Shown: positions 9,809-21,125, numbered from the stretch's first letter. The stretch is DNA of 64,000 nucleotides from Notolepis coatsorum (GCA_963971535.1 CAXASK010000014.1:454635-518634); one strand, 5' to 3'. The notes: generated from the letters alone by a model not told the origin. Made by a program: numbers and translations.

Positions 9809-10034
9809 CAGTGACTTCAAATATGAAACGATGAAAATTCTTAGATATGGACGACGACCCATTCAAAGAGACATTAAGGTCTTGTTCGTCCCAGTCAGCG
9901 TCCAGGATGTGAACAGACGTCTCTGAACAGCCTTTGGCCAAACTGACTTGAATGGGGAAAATATCAATGTTGCAAAGTCTACGAGGGTTGTACGTATGGA
10001 TACAGCGTGTAGAGACACAATACGTTCCCATCAT
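9809..10034 (-). other. Unidentified ORF or exon candidate in the aldolase 5' intron
   Basis: An ATG at 10034 opens about 75 codons (MMGTYCVSTRCIHTYNPRRL, later KGCSETSVHILDADWDEQDL) ending at a donor-like ACTG|GTAAGT (9808). Composition is normal for protein, unlike the surrounding repeats. Upstream, the minus strand has GATTGGCCAATTAAAAGG near 10076-10095. I recognise no family. It could be an exon of a nested gene, a relic of a mobile element or chance. Confidence 0.25.
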
Positions 10035-10140
10035 GTTTCTCTCTCAAAGGCCTGTGGAATTAGTAGGAACGACATCACCTTTTAATTGGCCAATCAGCCG
10101 TATGCAATTCCTGTCTAGGTGAACAAATATAGGTGTGCTG

Positions 10141-10664
10141 TAGGGATGCACCGATTCGACTTTTTCAGATCCCGATACAGATACCTGGGTTTGGGTATCG
10201 GCCGATACCGATCCGATACCCATTGTTCAAACTTAATTTCTCTTTTTTTTTAATTCAAAGTTTTTTTTTTTTTTATATTAGAATATTTTTTTTTTACGAA
10301 TTGTAAAGGATCACACGTGTGTTTTTGATTTGTTGTAAACAAAGATAGAAAATAAACTTCATTCATTCATTTAATAAACTGTATGCCTCACTGTGTGGAA
10401 GAGACTGGGATCATTATTTTGGGCAAGGCAACATCAGGCTGGACTTAAAACATTACTTTCCTAACTTAGTGAAACTAAATGTAACAAATGAACACATAGA
10501 TATACATGTACTGAATTGTTATTTCTTATTTTATTTCTTATTATAATATATATAATTTTCTTTTTTTAAGAAATCCGATATTTTCTTCTTTTTCTACCGA
10601 TACCCGATCCAGCTATTTTAGTGACATCGGCGGCCGATACCAATATCGGCTCGGTGCATCCCTA
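10141..10664. mobile_element. hAT-type MITE (TAGGGATGCACCGATTCG ends)
   Basis: Begins TAGGGATGCACCGATTCG and ends GCTCGGTGCATCCCTA, with internal CGGCCGATACC repeats near both ends. Flanking octamers GTGTGCTG and GTCGTTTG share 5 of 8 bases, so the target duplication has decayed, which suggests an older copy than those at 6399 and 30309. Confidence 0.8.
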
Positions 10665-10810
10665 GTCGTTTGCGTGCCAAATAAAGACTTCCTAAGTCCT
10701 GCATTATTCCTAAGACTTCCTAAGTCCTTCCTAGACTCTGTAGCGCTGCGTGGAGAGAACTGGAGGAGGTGTGTGAACCATGTCATCGCAGGATTCTGGA
10801 ACACGTCTTT
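10665..10810. other. Short spacer between two DNA elements
   Basis: A short duplication of CTTCCTAAGTCCT-type sequence at about 10687-10731. No gene. Confidence 0.3.
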
Positions 10811-11606
10811 GGCTACGTTTAGACGAGCGTTTTGTGAACAGAAACCGCAAAAGTCATCTTGCGGTTTCACTTTTAATTTTACGTTTAGACAAGCGTTTTG
10901 GGGTGGAATTCTCCGTGCAGACGAGGCTGTAACGACGGAGCCCCGCTGTCACACGATTGGCGCATATGTCACATGACGTGCTGTGAAGACCCGCCCTACT
11001 CTGCCTCTGATTCGCAGACTGTGGATGGGGAATGTGATTGGACCAAAGCAGTCACTCACAGACAGTGGGTCCACTCACGCCGCGGGACAGATTCTTGTGT
11101 ATTTAACCCTTTCACTGCCACACGACAGCCGGTTGTGTGATAGTAAAGTAAGTAAGTAAGTAAGTATTTATAAAGCACATTTCATACATGTCATGTAGCT
11201 CAAAGTGCTGTACACAAATATAGGGTTGACCTTCTGTCGTGTGGCAGTGAAAGGGTTAAAAGTACTGCCAATGTAGCCTTCAGGTGATCTCCGTTGATAT
11301 AGTCAGACATACTTGCTTTGTTTACGTCTCGGCTACTGGCGCATACCTGCTACCTGTGACGTAAGCAGTACGCGCGACCAGAGCCGTGACAACCCTTTCG
11401 TCATCGTTTTAACAGATTTATACGTTTTGATAGTTTAGACGAGAGCGCAAAGCTTTTGCGTTTCTAGGAATTCCACCCTGGAAGGTAGTCTCACTTTTTT
11501 GCGGTTTCACCCCGTAGTAAAAACGCTGTTTCCGTATAAACGAAAGGCACATCCGAAAAAAAAAATTTGCGGATTCACCTGCTAGCGTTTCCGTCTAAAC
11601 GGGGCC
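10811..11606. mobile_element. MITE with GTTTAGACGRAAACG-type ends, hosting a nested element
   Basis: The left end GGCTACGTTTAGACGAGCG is an inverted match to the right end CGTTTCCGTCTAAACGGGGCC. GCGGTTTCAC and AAACGC motifs recur internally on both sides. The palindromic element at 11103-11259 is nested inside. No transposase is present. Confidence 0.7.
11103..11259. mobile_element. Palindromic TTAACCCTTTCACTG element with a LINE tail inserted
   Basis: Starts TTAACCCTTTCACTGCCACA and ends in its inverse TGGCAGTGAAAGGGTTAA. Relatives are at 15430-15520, 60727-60893 and as half copies at 46663-46699 and 61650-61715. Its middle carries a LINE 3' tail (GTAAGTAAGTAAG then TATTTATAAAGCACATTTC, read inverted). 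Confidence 0.75.
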
Positions 11607-12135
11607 TTTAACTCAATGAACAGCAGCAACACTGTCACACTGACGCACACACACACACACACACACACACTGACGCACACACACTGACGCACACACACAC
11701 ACACACACAGTCTTCCTGTTGTCTTCTCTACTGTAAGTAAAACGGTTACGTAAATAATTTGGCCTCCGCCGCACGCATGCCACATGCACACGCCACGTGC
11801 ACACGCCACGTGCACACTCCAGGCCAGGCCACAGAACTGGCAGACAGCATTATGTAAGCCTCCGCAGGAGGGTGAGGAGGGCCTCCGTATAAACTCTGGT
11901 GACAGCTCCTCTCTCTCTCTGTCTCTCTGTCTCCCTCTCTCCCTCTCTCCCTCTCTCCCTCTCTCCCTCTCCCTCTCCCTCTCCCTCTCCCTCTCCCTCT
12001 CCCTCTCTCTCTCCTCCCAATCTGTATTCCGAGTGTGTAGACTAACTGGGAGACAACTCATCCTGTGAGAAGTAGTGTGTTTTCTCTCTTCCGTTGACTC
12101 ATCCTCCTCACAGCATTCTGGGTGCTGCTGCAGGC
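11607..12135. repeat. (CA)n and (CT)n microsatellites
   Basis: (CA)n with GACG interruptions at 11641-11710, and CTCTCC/CTCT tract at 11908-12014. The sequence between has CACGTGCACACGC repeats (11785-11818). Open frames here are low complexity. Confidence 0.85.
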
Positions 12136-12200
12136 TGTGAGACACGCCCACTGCGAGACACGCCCACTGCGAGACACGCCCACTGTGAGACACGCCCAGC
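12136..12200. repeat. 16-bp tandem repeat, four copies
   Basis: Unit TGYGAGACACGCCCAC is repeated four times almost perfectly. Confidence 0.85.
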
Positions 12201-12269
12201 GCAGAAATTGCTCGAAGGTGTATTGAGGCGGACACAAAATGCCGTGCTCGTGAACCGCCACTAGAGGCA

Positions 12270-12998
12270 GACTAGGAAGCTCCTAGTGGTCAACAGTGTC
12301 AGACTGTGGTTGTACTGGGCAGCTCCTAGTGGTCAACAGTGTCAGACTGTGGTTGTACTGGGCAGCTCCTAGTGGTCAACAGTGGTCAGACTGTGGTTGT
12401 ACTGGGCAGCTCCTAGTGGTCAACAGTGTCAGACTGTGGTTGTACTGGGCAGCTCCTAGTGGTCAACAGTGTCAGACTGTGGTTGTACTGGGCAGCTCCT
12501 AGTGGTCAACAGTGTCAGACTGTGGTTGTACTGGGCAGCTCCTAGTGGTCAACAGTGTCAGACTGTGGTTGTACTGGGCAGCTCCTAGTGGTCAACAGTG
12601 TCAGACTGTGGTTGTACTGGGCAGCTCCTAGTGGTCAACAGTGTCAGACTGTGGTTGTACTGGGCAGCTCCTAGTGGTCAACAGTGTCAGACTGTGGTTG
12701 TACTGGGCAGCTCCTAGTGGTCAACAGTGTCAGACTGTGGTTGTACTAGGCAGCTCCTAGTGGTCAACAGTGTCAGACTGTGGTTGTACTGGGCAGCTCC
12801 TAGTGGTCAACAGTGTCAGACTGTGGTTGTACTGGGCAGCTCCTAGTGGTCAACAGTGTCAGCCTGTGGTTGTACTGGGCAGCTCCTAGTGGTCAACAGT
12901 GTCAGACTGTGGTTGTACTGGGCAGCTCCTAGCGGTCAACAGTGTCAGACTGTGGTTGTACTGGGCAGCTCCTAGCGGTCAACAGTGTCAGACTGTGG
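12270..12998. repeat. 43-bp minisatellite, about 16 copies
   Basis: The unit begins AGTGTCAGACTGTGGTTGTA and ends GCTCCTAGTGGTCAAC. Copies are over 95 percent alike with isolated changes, including one AGTGGTCAGA insertion near 12380 and CTAGCGGTC in the last two copies. It lies in the aldolase 5' intron. The open frame across it is incidental. Confidence 0.97.
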
Positions 12999-13236
12999 AT
13001 CATCTGATTATAAAAAAATATTTTAAATACTAGAGTAGCCATAATGATGTAACTGCAGAATACCAGTGAATTAAAAAATAAATCATGACGTTGGGCATAT
13101 ACAGGAAGTATTGAAAGCAATCAGAATGCGACACCCGAGACCTTTATTCTTTACCCAATCAGAATGGACTCGAAGCTGAATAACAAGAGAGCCTGGAGGG
13201 GACAGACTTTCTGCACTGCGACATCAGAGATGCAAC

Positions 13237-13515
13237 AGATAACCCCTCCTCAACCCCTCCTCAACCCCTCCTCCTGCCCCCCTCCTCCACCTCCTCCTCC
13301 CCTACCTCCCCCTCCTCCTCCTCCTCCTCCCCCACCTCCTCTCCTCCTCCCCTCTCCCTCCACCACCTCCTCCTCCTCCTCCTCCTCCACTTCCTCCTCC
13401 TCCCTCCCCCTCCTGCCCCCCCCCCTCCTCCACCTCCTCCTCCTCCTCCTCCTCTCCTCCACCACCTCCTCCTCCTCCACCACCTCCTCTCCTCCTCTGC
13501 TCCTCCTCCAGAGAG
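13237..13515. repeat. (CCT)n polypyrimidine tract
   Basis: Imperfect CCTCCT repeat giving Pro/Ser-rich and Gly/Arg-rich frames that are not genes. The preceding 13000-13236 and following 13516-13685 show no feature. Confidence 0.92.
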
Positions 13516-13685
13516 ACCTGCCACCTGCACCGTTCTGTCTTTATAGGACCACGAGAGAAGGGCAGGAATATAGCACTTTAGTAAAGGTCTGGTAAGAATA
13601 TGATAAATCAATGTGTGCATGTGATTCTCCTCCTTGACGGCCCAGGCGGCCTTGTCTCAGACTAATGGCATTCATTAAACATGAA

Positions 13686-14310
13686 TTAAAGGGGAATGCC
13701 GCACCTTTTTAAGAATTCACATTATGTTCTCCCCCCCCCCCGAGCCCCAGGACAGGTCGGTCGGTCGGTCGGTCGGTATTTGTGAACCAACACGCGCCGC
13801 TCTCTAGAAGTCAGGGGGGAGAGAACCCTCCACTCTGATGCCACTGGGATGTCAAATCTGGGCCCCGCGCCATATATAAATTGTAAAGCGCTTTGGATAA
13901 AAGCGCTATATAAAAAAGCAGCCATTTACCATCCATATTATAGACAATGAATGGCGATCTGACTTTACGAGGCCATAATATAATCTTTGAGTGGAGCTCT
14001 TATACCCCCGAATGAGGTTTTAATTCTGGTTCACTCACACCTTCTAGTTCTAGCCATGCTAGAATATAATAAACCTCAAAGAGCTCACACTGATATTTTA
14101 CGGCCTCGTGTAAAAAAAAAAAAACAGCTATGGAGCAGCAGCCCCAGGTTTTACATCCCAGTTACGTCATCGATCGGAGGGTTTCTCTCTCTCTCTGCCG
14201 TCTATAGCTCCAGGAGAGAGTAATGCATGTTCACAAATACCGACTGAACTGTCCTGGGGCACGGAGGAGAACATATATGAATTTAACGTTAAAAACGGCA
14301 TTCACATTTA
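13686..14310. mobile_element. Degenerate foldback element with TTAA left edge
   Basis: TTAA at 13686-13689 is followed by AGGGGAATGCCGCAC. The right end AACGGCATTCACATTTA is its diverged inverse. The arms (about 13690-13865 and 14140-14309) share CCCCAGGACAG, GGTATTTGTGAAC and ACTGGGATGT in inverse orientation. Inside the left arm is a GTAAAGCGCTTTGGATAAAA hairpin typical of fish LINE or SINE tails. Confidence 0.65.
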
Positions 14311-14364
14311 GCTCTAGTTTATCTCTGCTGAGCCTTCCTGATACAACCAGATCTCTATAGAATG

Positions 14365-15012
14365 AGGGCCTGTGTCCACAGCCAGCTTTTTCATGAGTCG
14401 TCAGCTCCTTTCTGTCATTCATTTCTATGCTAAAGACGCAACAGGTGCGCTCCTTTTCCCAGCGCCGCGCCTCGCGGTTTTAGCGCTCTCGGCGGCCAGC
14501 GTGTTTGGGGGGGCGGAGTGCTCCCAGGCAGCGCATAAAGTTGAAAATAGTTCAACTTTGAGAGGAGCGCCGCTCGTCAAGGTAACTTTTTTCGACCGAC
14601 CACATAGGCGATATGTTAATTATTGTTTCCATGCCCCCTTGCAAACATTTCTTGTAAACAACAAAACCAGACAAAGACACAGAATTACCCAGCACTTCTG
14701 ACTGTCAAAAGCACAATCATATCTTTCAAAAACAAAAACAAATAATCGAGCAAGTTCAACGGTATGGGCTACATCAAATTATTTCGCCATCGACACACAC
14801 TGCAAATTATTCCATCCATCATTCCAACCAAAATACACAAGAAATGGCAGATGAGAGGCTATAATTGTTGCGGTGTCGGACAATCAAGTCAAATTACGCT
14901 CCCGGCGCTCTGGAAAAACGCTCTGGAAACGCTCTGGGCGTGGTGCATATTTTTTGGATTTTCAAAGCGGTCCGCCTTTAAAAAACCGCTATCTGTGGAC
15001 ACGGCACCTAAG
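14365..15012. mobile_element. MITE with TGTGTCCACAG-type ends
   Basis: The left end GGGCCTGTGTCCACAGCC is roughly inverse to the right end CTATCTGTGGACACGGCACC. Both subterminal parts contain GCGCTC/GGAAACGC-like motifs. No target duplication could be confirmed. Confidence 0.5.
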
Positions 15013-15429
15013 AGAAGAGGTCAAGCCTGAAGGTAATACAACAGTATGTATTACAGTATGTTATTACAGTATGTATTACAGTACGCATGAAGGCCGTTCT
15101 TCTTTTCTACTAGTGTGCGTTGCAGCCATGGACTCACTCAAATTCATGGTGGTTCATATTTTGCCGGCATTATAAAACGTACAAAAGATTCGGAGTATAT
15201 ATACAGGCTATTCAAATGCCAAAGCATAACAGAACAGAAGGCACGAGCCAAACCGAAGCCTACGACGTGGGTCTAGTCTACGTGTTGTGTGTGTCGTGTC
15301 GTGTGTGCGTGTGCGTGTGCGTGTTGTGTGCGTGTGTCGTTGAGACCTCTGGAGAGCAGGGGACACGATGTCCTCACAGCCAGGATGCTGGTGGTGGCGA
15401 TGATGGCATTAATAATACACCTGTTGTTG
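15013..15429. other. Spacer with short tandem repeats
   Basis: TATTACAGTATG repeats at about 15037-15080 and a GTGTGCGTGTGCGTG tract at 15300-15336. No gene. Confidence 0.4.
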
Positions 15430-15520
15430 TTAACCCTTTCACTGCCACACACTACAGAAGGTTAACCCTTTACTAAAAGGGTTAATTAAACCTTCTGTAG
15501 TGCGACAGTGAAAGGGTTAA
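15430..15520. mobile_element. 91-bp near-perfect palindrome of the TTAACCCTTTCACTG family
   Basis: TTAACCCTTTCACTGCCACA on the left is mirrored by GCGACAGTGAAAGGGTTAA on the right. The AGAAGGTTAACCCTTT and AGGGTTAATTAAACCTTCT cores meet at the centre. It could extrude as one hairpin. Confidence 0.85.
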
Positions 15521-15599
15521 CAGGTCTCCTCCCGCACGTCCGCCGTTTTTATATTTGGATGCTCTGGTCTCTCAGCCGCTAAGAGGATCAGCCTCGCAT

Positions 15600-15845
15600 G
15601 CCTGCCCTGCGCACACACTACACACACAGGCACACACACACGCAAGCGCGCACACACACACACACAGGCACGCACACACACACACACACAGGCACACACA
15701 CACGCAAGCGCGCGCACACACACACACAGGCACACACACACGCAAGCGCGCACACACACACACACAGGCACACACACACGCAAGCGCGCACACACGCACA
15801 CACACACAGGCACACACACAGGCACGCACACACACTACACACTAC
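15600..15845. repeat. CA-rich minisatellite with GCAAGCGCGCAC interruptions
   Basis: Six or so imperfect units of CAGGCACACACACACGCAAG type. Open frames on both strands are Thr/His- or Cys/Val-rich artefacts. Confidence 0.92.
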
Positions 15846-16019
15846 ACACAGCTATTCTCTCATGATGGACTGCGATTCATACAATTATTATGAGTTTAGG
15901 AATTTGGCAACTTAATTGGTTGGCTGATGGTAGGTTTAGCGTTTAGCGCCCATGGCACGACCAAAGATATCTATAATAATAACAATAATAATAATGATAA
16001 CACGACGGGCACGACGAGT

Positions 16020-16194
16020 CCTCCATCCATCCATCACAGTACTGTCTATATGAAATTGAAAATGGGGGACCCTGATGTAAACTAGACGAAAGTCTTTCTC
16101 TGGTCTGCATCCCCTTAACAATTGTGTGTATTGAGCCGTACTGTATTGTACCCATTCTGCAATATGTTAATAAAGTTTTCAATCAATCAATCAA
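16020..16194 (+). mobile_element. 3' end of LINE family A, (TCAA)n tail
   Basis: Matches the terminal region shared by more than ten copies in the window: AAAATGGGGGACCCTGATGT, CTTTCTCTGGTCTGCATCCC, then CTGTTAATAAAGTTTTC with a (TCAA)n tail. It is 5'-truncated. The full 3' region is seen at 42719-43412. Confidence 0.85.
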
Positions 16195-16396
16195 ACACAC
16201 AGCACCAGGTCTACGTGCCACGGAGCAGGGACCCACCCACGTGACCCATCCCCTCCATCTCTATAGAAACTATATCCCACCATCACACGGTCTCTCCAGA
16301 TGAATAAACGCAGCTTTAATTAAACACGTGACGCACACAACAACAACAAGTATAGATGGATCACGACATGATGGAAGCGTGAAATAGATGAGTAAG

Positions 16397-16545
16397 GGAT
16401 AATGTATGGCTACGAGGTCATTGTCGCAAAATAATTGACCGACACGGAGTTTACAATACCGAGGCGCCTCGCCGAGGTGTTTTAAACGTCAGTGAAGGTC
16501 AATTATTTTGCGATGATGACCGAGTATAGCTATACATTATCCCGC
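16397..16545. repeat. Imperfect palindrome (GGTCAATTATTTTGCGA family)
   Basis: TCATTGTCGCAAAATAATTGACC is mirrored by GGTCAATTATTTTGCGATGATGA around a spacer of about 57 bp. GGATAATGTAT and ATACATTATCC lie at the outer edges. It is probably a small MITE. Confidence 0.6.
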
Positions 16546-17320
16546 TTATTACATGGCTAACTTACTAACAATATACCTAATTCATTTGACAAATCGCAGT
16601 TGTTCTGTGGCTCTGTCAGCCCAAATAAAGTGATTATTATTATCGCGGGCAGCCCGACAGGTGTGTCCGATTGGCTGCACTGAAACTGTGTGTCTGATTG
16701 GGGCTTGATTGCTCCAGCTGCGAAAAACAATAATCACCGGGTGGTTATCGAAAAATAATTCACCGCTGTCGGGGGCTATTGACCAATCACAAGCAAGCAT
16801 TTCGGCGAATGTGAAAACGCCATGTAATAATGATGAATAATAACACGAATAATGATTATTATAGTTTCCTCCGTCGCTGCTGCTGCGTCGGTCGGTAACG
16901 TTAACGGGGCCACACACTGCGCACACGCACGGGGGACGTTCATTGGAAATAACATTTAATAGCCACATTGATCAACTGAAACACAGCAGGTAATAAGGCT
17001 CGGGGATAAAAAATAGCAGCATCAACCTTCTCTTCATATTCTGCATCTTCCTTTCTCTTTTTCCTTCTCTCTCCCTTATGTATTGCCGTCCTTGTGTACT
17101 ATTGCTGCTACTGTCATTTTGTATTTGTATTATAATGTATGCATGTACATAACCTTGTTTTTGTTACAGCCTCCCCCCTTCCCACAAAAGGCTAAAGTTG
17201 CTTTTGTATAAGAATTTCTTAATTGCTTGCCTGGATAAATAAAGGTAAAATAAAATCAACAACGAATAAAAGGATGGTTAATTAAAGGCTGACGTCGTGT
17301 CTAAAGTGCCTCCTGCTCAC
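16546..17320. other. Upstream part of the aldolase 5' intron
   Basis: No coding signal. A TTGCCTGGATAAATAAAGG motif at 17229-17247 resembles LINE-type 3' ends elsewhere in the window (6612, 30617). Confidence 0.35.
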
Positions 17321-17440
17321 CTGTTGTCGGTAGATGGGGTGCTCGCAGAGAGAGGTGCTGTGGTCTCAGAGGATGCTCGGTCTGTTCTGCTTCTGTTCTG
17401 CTGCTGCAGCGCAACGTGACTCTTCAGAACACACCACCCG
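17321..17440 (-). other. aldoc: Probable non-coding first exon of the aldolase gene
   Basis: On the minus strand this GC-rich stretch ends in CCGACAACAG|GTGAGCAGG, a strong donor at 17320. It lies just downstream of a GC box and CRE block. Vertebrate aldolase C genes have a non-coding first exon followed by an intron before the ATG exon, and the ATG exon here begins one base before the start codon, so an upstream leader is required. The exact start site is not visible. The implied intron is about 8.6 kb. Confidence 0.6.
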
Positions 17441-17512
17441 AGGGCGGGGCCTAGCGTCATCATGACGTCACCCGGGGCCGGGCATACAACCTAGCGTCAT
17501 CGTGACGTCGTT
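17434..17512 (-). promoter_or_regulatory. GC box and CRE promoter block
   Basis: Contains GGGCGGGGC (17442-17450), a perfect palindromic CRE TGACGTCA (17463-17470) and a near-CRE TGACGTCG (17503-17510). TAGCGTCATCATGACGTC-like units are repeated twice about 40 bp apart. The placement upstream of the donor-bearing exon at 17321 supports minus-strand initiation. No clear TATA box. Confidence 0.55.
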
Positions 17513-17559
17513 TGATTGACACGCGATAGTCAATGAGCATGCGCGGTTGGAGCCAGGGG

Positions 17560-18227
17560 GGGGGGGGGGGAGGGGGGCCCTATCTTATTAGAATCATGGC
17601 ATGGCTGCATCATGACGATGCATCTTTGGAGAAAATAGGAAAACAACCAAATCCTTCTTTATACTTTTATAGTACAGTACAGTAAAAGTATAGTACTTTT
17701 ATAGTAATACAAAAACAGTACTGTATTTGTAAATCTGGTATGTCATAAATGTATAGATGTAGCAGTACTGTATCTCTCACCGAGTAAGTGAGGAAACGAT
17801 AAGAGTTGTGGTATTTCACCGGCAGCCGAGGCCTCCCACTTATTCTACACCTCTCATGTCTCTTCACAGACGAGAGTTATGACGAACCATAAGAGGTTTG
17901 TCATATAAAGGAAGTCAACACATGAGAGTTCAATTTAACAAAGACGATTTATTTATTTAATCCTATCTAAAAACAATAATTGATTAAACAACAAAAGCAC
18001 AATGACATAAACAAATAGGTATGTATCAGAATGGATAAGGATCCCAAGATGGTCCACGTGGTGGCTGATACAACCTGTGGTGTCTGAAGTGGGAAAGCAG
18101 ATGGGAGACGCAGACAGAAGGGTTAGACAAGGGGAACATATATATACTGTGTGTGCAGGCAGCTCTCTGCACTGCACAGGTGAGGGTCATTGGGTTAACG
18201 ACCTGCCCACTCCACCATGCTCTCTGA
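17560..18227. other. Upstream flank with poly-G and a LINE family A scrap
   Basis: A G-run at 17561-17577, and at about 17715-17775 a 3'-UTR scrap of LINE family A (AATCTGGTATGTCATAAATG). No gene recognised. Confidence 0.45.
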
Positions 18228-18612
18228 GGCCATGTCCTCACGTACATGGATCTTTTGCCAAACGGATATTCTCAGGCTCCGTTTAAAATAAAATCCCCGT
18301 CCACACCACAGTCCAGACACAAACACATAAACGCATATGAATTGCTCCAACAAGCATGCGGGCCAGCAGGTGGCGATAAGCAATATCCTAATACCATGGT
18401 GGTATACGAGCGGTCAGGACGACAGAGAAATGATTGGTTCACCCAGCCCACTTCACTACTCCTAGCATTTCCATTGGCTATATTGACATACATACAGTAG
18501 ATAATAAATAGATAGATATAGCGGTGGATTAGATGCAGTCCAGAGGAAACAACCAATCTAGATATGTCACGATTTAATGCTTTACTTCTGCGCACTGGGC
18601 GACGGAGAGATA

Positions 18613-19588
18613 GGCTTGTTCAAGATGGGATAGGCGGACGCAGATCTGCGCAGGTTTGACTACTGCCTCGCCAAGCGCGTTGCATGACGGTTAGAATGTT
18701 GTCCGATTTGCTCTGAAAATCTGGCGAGGCGAGGCGCGGAACTCCCGCGGGAGCGAGCCACAAGCAGCCTTTAGAGCGAGGCGCCACAGTACCTCTCAGC
18801 CGGCTGCTCCCGGCTGGGAAGCGACTTGCTACGGTCGCGCAAAGCGCCTATTGGCTCAGAAAAGTTGTCAGTCACCAGCCATGTGACAGCCAGGGAGTTA
18901 TGAGACGTTTGATTGATTGAAAACTTTATTATGTTATGCGTTATCATCATATCATCATGAATGAATGAATGAATGAATGAATGAAAACTTTATTAACAGA
19001 TTGCAGAATGGGTACAGTACAGTACAGCTCAATACATACAATTGTTAAGGGGATGCAGACCAGAGAAAGACTTTCGTCTTGTTTACATCAGGGTCCCCCA
19101 TTTTCAATTCATCGTAAAAATGATCATGATAAACTTCAAGCTGTCAGACACACACACACACACATGCGTCGTCTGTTTTGCCTCAATACTGTATATATAA
19201 TTCTGTTTTGCCTCAATATACACAGTATACATATATATATTGATGCAAAACAGAATTATTCAGCAGTGTGTTGTGTGTGCGTGCGGCCAGGAGCGCGCAA
19301 CAAGATGGTATATATTATGGTATATATGAATAGTATATTCCACTATAGCAGTATATGGTGTGCTGTACATTTGAATCTGATCTAATTTTGCACACGGCCA
19401 TCGCATTATAATGAGCTGGACAGGTGTGTAATGTGTGTGTGGTGACGTGAAAGCGTATCTGCCGCACGAGACTAGGCGAGGGGCTCTCGTGAAATCGGCA
19501 GTGTCCGCCCTCTTAACTCCTCCCCCGGCTTCACTCGGCTACTCTCGTCTACTAGTCGAGGCAAACCGAAATCCATCTTGAACAAGCC
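18613..19588. mobile_element. Nested DNA element with GGCTTGTTCAAGATGG ends
   Basis: GGCTTGTTCAAGATGG at 18613 is inverted as CCATCTTGAACAAGCC at 19573-19588. It carries GC-rich subterminal sequence with GCGAGGCGAGGCGC. A family A LINE 3' end sits inside it. Confidence 0.7.
18955..19115 (-). mobile_element. LINE family A 3' end, ATTC-type tail, inside nested element
   Basis: Read on the minus strand it ends TTAATAAAGTTTTCATTCAT with about eight ATTC repeats. A second shorter TCAA-type tail scrap directly precedes it near 18911-18930. Confidence 0.8.
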
Positions 19589-20058
19589 AATGTCAATTGT
19601 ATTCAACGGATTCTGAGACTAAATATGGCGAGTCCTTATCGCAAACTATATATATACTAATTACAACAAGACATTCATTAATTGCATTGTACTGTTCACG
19701 TGCCGTCGCATATATAAGTAAGGATAGTTTGAATGACATTTCAGCACCAGGCGCTGTCCATCTTATTGCCTCCGTGCGCTTCAAGGCTACGGGCGCCTAT
19801 TGTATTGCCATGGACGGAACAACAGTCTGAGCATGCGTAGTGAGCGGTGGCGTCATCGTTTATCTAGACTATGCGTTTACAGTAGTGGCTGCACGGATCC
19901 ACTGAACGGATATTTTGGAAAATCTTCACTTTAAAATGCGTTTAAGAAAGTCTCCGTTTATGTCTCTGAAAACACCCTTTACGTGTGGGATGAGAGGCCC
20001 AATCGTGGAATAAAATGTGCGTTTGGCAAAAGATCCATATATACGTGAGGACATGGCC

Positions 20059-20650
20059 TGAGTCAGAAGACTCCCCATTTGCAGGTAGAGTGGGGGTCGT
20101 CACACCCTCCCCCTAAAGATAAGGGTTCTACCCTATTACCAAATTATATTTTTATTTACAAACAAGCTAACCCAAATCCCAAATGTAACAATAATACTTT
20201 TTCCCAAATTCAAATAAAAATCCCCATTCCCCTCAGCATCCCGCCCCCGCTCTCAGCAACATAGGACCCTAGGTAGCCATTTTAAGAGAGCAGGAGACAG
20301 TAGGGAGTGGGGAAGAGACAAAACAAGGGTTACACATTAGATAACAGCACATACCAATACAAATGTCCACAATCCAACACATTTGCCAACAATATATTTT
20401 TACAGAGCTAATTAAAGCAAACTAAGGGTCATTGGTTCAAAAACCTCATAGCCAGAACTCTACAATGTAAAAACCCTGGTATATATCATTTAAACAAACA
20501 GCACAATTTTAGGCACACATCATCTCCAACACCCCTGCTGACCGGTCACCCCCCCCCTCACCCTCCCCCCTGCTGACCGGTCACCCTTTCCCTCACCCTC
20601 CCGCCTCCGCTCTCTGCAACATAGGATCCTTAGGAAGCAGTCCCCCCCCC
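20059..20650. other. Unassigned sequence with a duplicated TGACCGGTCACC block
   Basis: CCTGCTGACCGGTCACCC occurs twice (about 20535 and 20569), followed each time by CTCACCCTCC. CCCCCGCTCTCAGCAACATAGGA near 20245 has a diverged twin near 20605. Low coding potential. It may be an old repeat. Confidence 0.4.
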
Positions 20651-20654
20651 CCCA

Positions 20655-20970
20655 CCCAACCTCCTCCAATGTACAGTTTATTTGTCAAATGTATATACTC
20701 TCTTTTTTAGACTCTTTTTGTATCACAAACAATACTGTATTTGTAAATCTGGTATGTCATAAATGTATCTAGATGTAGCAGTACTGTCTATCTGTATGTC
20801 ATGTATGTCATATATGTTATGATGAATTGAAAATGGGGGACCCTGATGTAAACTAGACGAAAGTCTTTCTCTGGTCTGCATCCCCTTAACAATTGTGTGT
20901 ATTGAGCCGTACTGTATTGTACCCATTCTGCTGCAATCTGTTAATAAACCTTTCAATCAATCAATCAACC
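20655..20970 (+). mobile_element. LINE family A 3' end, (TCAA)n tail
   Basis: Contains the CCTCCAATGTACAGTT and TCTTTTTTAGACTC parts of the 3' UTR, then the shared terminal block and tail. Confidence 0.85.
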
Positions 20971-21125
20971 CTGTTTGGTACTGAGACTGGCCTCGGGTTT
21001 TTCACCACTGGGGGGCAGGAGAGAGGCGAGCAGAGATGGGAGTAGGCTACTAGAGGGATGACGAAGGAAACAGTGCAGCATCATCCCCTGTCAAGAAGTG
21101 ACCGAACTAAAAACATGCTCTGTAT

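Larger units (their letters stand above)
18228..20058. mobile_element. Long MITE or DNA element with GGCCATGTCCTCACGTA ends, two nested insertions
   Basis: The left end GGCCATGTCCTCACGTACAT with GGATCTTTTGCCAAACG is the inverse of the right end CGTTTGGCAAAAGATCC and TACGTGAGGACATGGCC. The inner element 18613-19588 splits it. No transposase frame is visible. Confidence 0.75.

Noticed and set aside
13164-13620. Proline-rich plus frame and Gly/Arg-rich minus frame
   Set aside because: Low-complexity (CCT)n tract without conserved flanks or splice signals.
18720-18800. CpG island or promoter at GCGAGGCGAGGCGCGGAACTC
   Set aside because: It lies inside a nested DNA element with clear inverted ends (18613-19588), so the GC-rich stretch is best explained as subterminal transposon sequence.
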